Below are positions 62,301-64,000 of a DNA stretch of 64,000 nucleotides, one piece after another. The stretch is from Glaciecola sp965660815 (lineage in GTDB: Bacteria > Pseudomonadota > Gammaproteobacteria > Enterobacterales > Alteromonadaceae). Within the stretch, counting starts at the first letter, position 1. Each line of letters starts with the position of its first letter. Where the stretch lies: assembly GCA_965660815.1 (NCBI GenBank), contig CBFIBG010000012.1:1-64000 (forward strand), given 5' to 3'. A program made the position numbers and the translations under genes. Below the pieces are notes generated by a model that was given only the letters and a program-made list of their open reading frames with translations, did not search any database and was not told where the DNA came from.

Positions 62301-62432
62301 AACTTTTGGTGCCGCAATATTTGGATACTGTTCAACGGGAAGAGAAACAATAGAAAGTGCGCCGGCACCCATAATAGTGAGCGCGATTACCCAAGCAAAT
62401 ACCGGGCGCTTGATGAAAAATCTTGAAATCAT
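59334..62432 (-). CDS. RND efflux permease (HAE-1/AcrB-like)
   Basis: A 1032-residue RND pump subunit, 12 membrane segments with two large periplasmic loops. The proton-relay Asp pair is in SIGMLVDDAIVVTENV (helix 4), and the Lys is in ALAAKNAILIIEFAK (helix 10). The N-terminus (FFIKRPVFAWVIALTIMGAG) and GGITTATIFVLFFAPYFYI in helix 12 are typical of the hydrophobe/amphiphile exporters. It pumps drugs, dyes or bile-like compounds out through a trimer with an adaptor and an outer-membrane channel. The channel gene is not in the window. The start overlaps the adaptor gene by four bases (ATGA). The length is normal. Confidence 0.95.
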   Translation of the reverse strand: MISRFFIKRPVFAWVIALTIMGAGALSIVSLPVEQYPNIAAPKVSISTVYPGASAQTLQNTVVQVIEQNLTGIDRLRYIQSSSSSSGQATITLTFEPGTDTDIAQVQTQNKVAQAEASLPTVVQRQGISVEKSGNSYALIVGFYSTDPNYGRNAISDFLATNLEEPLSRVKGVGKITTFGPEHAMRIWLDPTSMFNFNITTNDVVNAVSAQNVQLATGQIGGAPSVDGQQINATITSQSLLTSVGEFENIVLTASQSGGTVRLKDVARIEIGAESYRVIGRYNGNPASGIAIELSPRANALETIEAIKQRVKDFDNIIPEQLKVVYPVDISPFVTTSIIEVIKTLLTAIVLVVLVIYLFLQTARATLIPAVAIPVVILGTAAAFYFLNYSINVLTLFALVLSIGMLVDDAIVVTENVENKLQQNKELTPNEASIAAMKEVSGALIGTTAVIWAVFLPITFFEGSVGVIYRQFAVTISVAMGISLFIALSLSPAMCALVLKKDTSQKTSGFFGGFNRSFNKLKQGHSSTLEKSLQIKWLLPIIFLAIVGSSIFIFLKVPTAFLPDEDQGRMFTLVNGPASSTLQQTVEKNEKVEDFYLNQTNGAVEGIFTAAGFSFSGNAQNVGIAFVKMKDWSKRNEEQSVFAISQKAGAALSTIKDSRVIPIVPPAVTALGNANGFEFQLVDRGSLGQKKLSAAMQQFLQTANQQQVLKNVRFNGLAPSPQYNFELDIPKARILGIPIIEINQTLSTALGGRYINDFLENGRTKRVYAQADAPYRMQADDINAWYVRNKTGQLVPLSELGQGNWTYAPPKLTRFNGNDSVEIQGEAVVGTSSGEALSLVEKIAGNLPDGIDVEWTGLSYEEKQSSGQTLLVYSISIIAVFLVLAALYESWSIPVTIVATLPLGIIGAVLSTFIAGQANDVYFQIGLLMTIALAAKNAILIIEFAKTNFEEGMNAYDAAVKAAKQRIRPILMTSLTFILGVLPLAFASGPGSGAQNAISIGVLGGITTATIFVLFFAPYFYITIMSMLNKDR

Positions 62433-63622
62433 AGTGAATTGGTGCTCTGGTTGCTCGACGCCTCTTGTGACGTATTACGGTTTTCTTGAGCGACCTGTGC
62501 GCTGTTTTTGATGTTAGCCTTGACCTTCATGCCAGGCTTTAATGCCAACATACCATCAGTAATAACAATGTCGCCTTCTTGCAAACCTGTTTTAACGACC
62601 CAACTATTCTGGTAAGAGTGATCGCTTTTGATTGGACGAGGTTGGACCCGACTGTTTTCATCTAATACCCAAACAGATTTTTGGCCGCTTCTGTCGATAT
62701 TCACCGCTCTTTGCGGCACCAATATCTCAGCTTTTGCTTGTTTATCTTCAATGCGAGCCCTTACAAACATTCCTGGTAACAACCTTCCATCGGGATTGGA
62801 GAATATTGACCGCAACTGGACCGTTTCTGTGTCCTCATTAATCGCCAAGTTGGTTGCAAAAAGTTTTCCTTTTTTGCCGTACACTTCTTTGTTCTGCCCG
62901 AGTAACAATTCTACTTCGAATCTTTCTTTTGCGCCGTCTTGAGTTACTGCGCTAGATTGCATATCACCTGCCGATTGAGATAGGTCGACATAGATAGGGT
63001 CAAGTTGTCGCACGGTTGCAAGCACAGTGGCTTGATTGGCGGTTACTAGTGCACCTTGAGTCACTGAAGACGGGCCTATGAAGCCAGATATAGGTGACAT
63101 CACTTTTGTATAATCAAGCTTTACTTGAGCCGCTTCAACATTTGCCTTTGCAACGTCAACAGCTGCTTGAGCCTGAGTTTTCTCAGCGACCACATTTTCA
63201 TATTCTTGTTCACTTACCGCGTTTGTGTCGCGTAAATTTTCAATCCGCTTTTCTCTTGCGCTGGTGACTTCAAGCACCGCTTTGCTTTCACTCAATAGCG
63301 CCTTAGCTCGATTAAGTTCAGCACGAAAGTTAGCATCGTCTATTTGAAACAGCTGTTTGCCTTTTTCTACGTAGCTGCCTTGATCGAAAAATAACTGTTC
63401 AATAATGCCTGTTACTTGTGGTCGGATTTCAGCCACTGCATAAGGTTCTACACGACCTGGAATTTCGTCACCAGATGTAATTTCTTGAGGTTTAATTTCT
63501 ATCGCAACAACCGACTTTGCTTTGCTTTGCTGTTCTTGGCCTGCACTTGTAGGTTGATTGTTTTCGCTGCACCCAATTACGCCAAGTAATAAAATTAATG
63601 GGTATACATTCACTTTGGTCAT
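62429..63622 (-). CDS. RND periplasmic adaptor lipoprotein (AcrA-like)
   Basis: A 397-residue membrane-fusion protein. Lipobox LLLGVIGCSEN anchors it in the inner membrane. The layout is that of AcrA/MexA: a first barrel-lipoyl half (VEPYAVAEIRPQVTGIIEQ), a coiled-coil hairpin (ANFRAELNRAKALLSESKAV to VDVAKANVEAAQVKLDYT), a second lipoyl half (MSPISGFIGPSSVTQGALVT) and a beta-barrel plus membrane-proximal domain (GRLLPGMFVRARIED). It joins the permease and outer-membrane channel. The first gene of a two-gene operon; the promoter lies beyond 63622. No regulator is next to it in the window. Confidence 0.92.
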   Translation of the reverse strand: MTKVNVYPLILLLGVIGCSENNQPTSAGQEQQSKAKSVVAIEIKPQEITSGDEIPGRVEPYAVAEIRPQVTGIIEQLFFDQGSYVEKGKQLFQIDDANFRAELNRAKALLSESKAVLEVTSAREKRIENLRDTNAVSEQEYENVVAEKTQAQAAVDVAKANVEAAQVKLDYTKVMSPISGFIGPSSVTQGALVTANQATVLATVRQLDPIYVDLSQSAGDMQSSAVTQDGAKERFEVELLLGQNKEVYGKKGKLFATNLAINEDTETVQLRSIFSNPDGRLLPGMFVRARIEDKQAKAEILVPQRAVNIDRSGQKSVWVLDENSRVQPRPIKSDHSYQNSWVVKTGLQEGDIVITDGMLALKPGMKVKANIKNSAQVAQENRNTSQEASSNQSTNSL

Positions 63623-64000
63623 ATTGTCTTATTACCGTTAGGTTTATACTTGTTGCTGAATCTAACTACCGATCGCTTTAATTATTTACTGCAACCGCTA
63701 CTTAACGTCTTCGTATTTTTATGTTTCGTTAATATCAATGTTTTATGGTTATTTTCTTTCGTACACAAATGAGTCAGCTCGTTTCTACACAAACTCAAAC
63801 GTTGGAGTGCAATAAGCAAACCATAAAAAATAGTGAATAAAAACAATGTTTTAGGCTTATTTTTTAAAGGAAGGAGACAACAGTTTGTAAATTTTACTGT
63901 CTGATTGACCATTTTGTACTTGCTGAAGTAAATATCAATTATGCTCGTTAACCTGCTTTTGTTGCTCGCCCTTTGTCGCAAAGTTGCCCAAACAGGTCAT
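63623..64000. other. End of window, upstream of the RND operon
   Basis: 378 bases presumably holding the adaptor promoter. An open frame of 99 codons on the minus strand (63682-63981) was judged unlikely to be a gene. Nothing else was recognised, and what follows beyond 64000 is unknown. Confidence 0.5.

Noticed and set aside
63682..63981. 99-codon gene on the minus strand
   Set aside because: No ribosome-binding site, composition unlike a coherent protein, no recognised motif; it lies in the likely promoter region of the RND operon.
1..64000. CRISPR array, tRNA or rRNA genes
   Set aside because: No regularly spaced repeats, cloverleaf-like TTCRA words in context or rRNA signature sequences were seen on either strand.

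Overview
The window looks like chromosome of a marine gammaproteobacterium of the Alteromonadales type (Alteromonas/Paraglaciecola-like). The reasons are the AT-rich coding style, a monomeric NADP isocitrate dehydrogenase, a PEP-CTERM-like sorting signal, an HTH-DUF3612-type regulator, an OlsF-type bifunctional acyltransferase and many envelope proteins. This assignment is inference from gene content; there is no rRNA, tRNA or housekeeping marker to fix the genus.

Layout. 1-5100 is a mobile and decaying region: a frameshifted IS110-family transposase, a C-terminal scrap of an IS91-type transposase, a 5'-less CopG-type antitoxin fragment, a toxin-antitoxin pair whose ParE/RelE-like toxin has an in-frame stop, an integron attC-like fold, an IS607-type element (serine recombinase tnpA plus an unusual tnpB) and a SixA-like phosphatase pseudogene. 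5400-14600 holds a serine hydrolase and a glyoxylate/isocitrate group: alanine/serine-glyoxylate-type aminotransferase, a RamB/ScfR-like regulator, a glycosyltransferase and monomeric IDH. 14700-31750 is ordinary accessory metabolism and signalling: CHASE-GGDEF cyclase, DgkA, DsrE-like protein, fasciclin protein, 2OG oxygenase, second serine hydrolase, M16 protease, class II fumarase, a PEP-CTERM-like protein, a DMT transporter with FadH, and a cupin/JmjC-like protein. 32000-45940 holds small membrane proteins, a LysR regulator, a chemoreceptor, OlsF, an M28 peptidase, a four-gene pqi (MCE transport) operon with split pqiA, and a GH13 lipoprotein.

46215-58491 is the most interesting part: eight co-directional, closely packed genes that all encode exported envelope proteins. 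They are an LPP20/FlgT-N-like protein, a TPR-CsgG lipoprotein, a 1251-residue protein with a CsgG/TolB-like head and about 11 fibronectin type III repeats, a small di-cysteine protein, a second LPP20-like protein, an MltC-like lytic transglycosylase, a lipoprotein joining a GNA1162/CsgG-like domain to a parallel beta-helix, and a third LPP20-like protein. I read it as a candidate outer-membrane pore or ring assembly related to the CsgG and FlgO/FlgP/FlgT families, but with neither curli subunits nor flagellar genes nearby. The window ends with a small lipoprotein and an RND efflux pair (permease and adaptor) on the minus strand.

No CRISPR array, rRNA or tRNA was seen. Function calls rest on recognition of motifs by eye; no database search was run.
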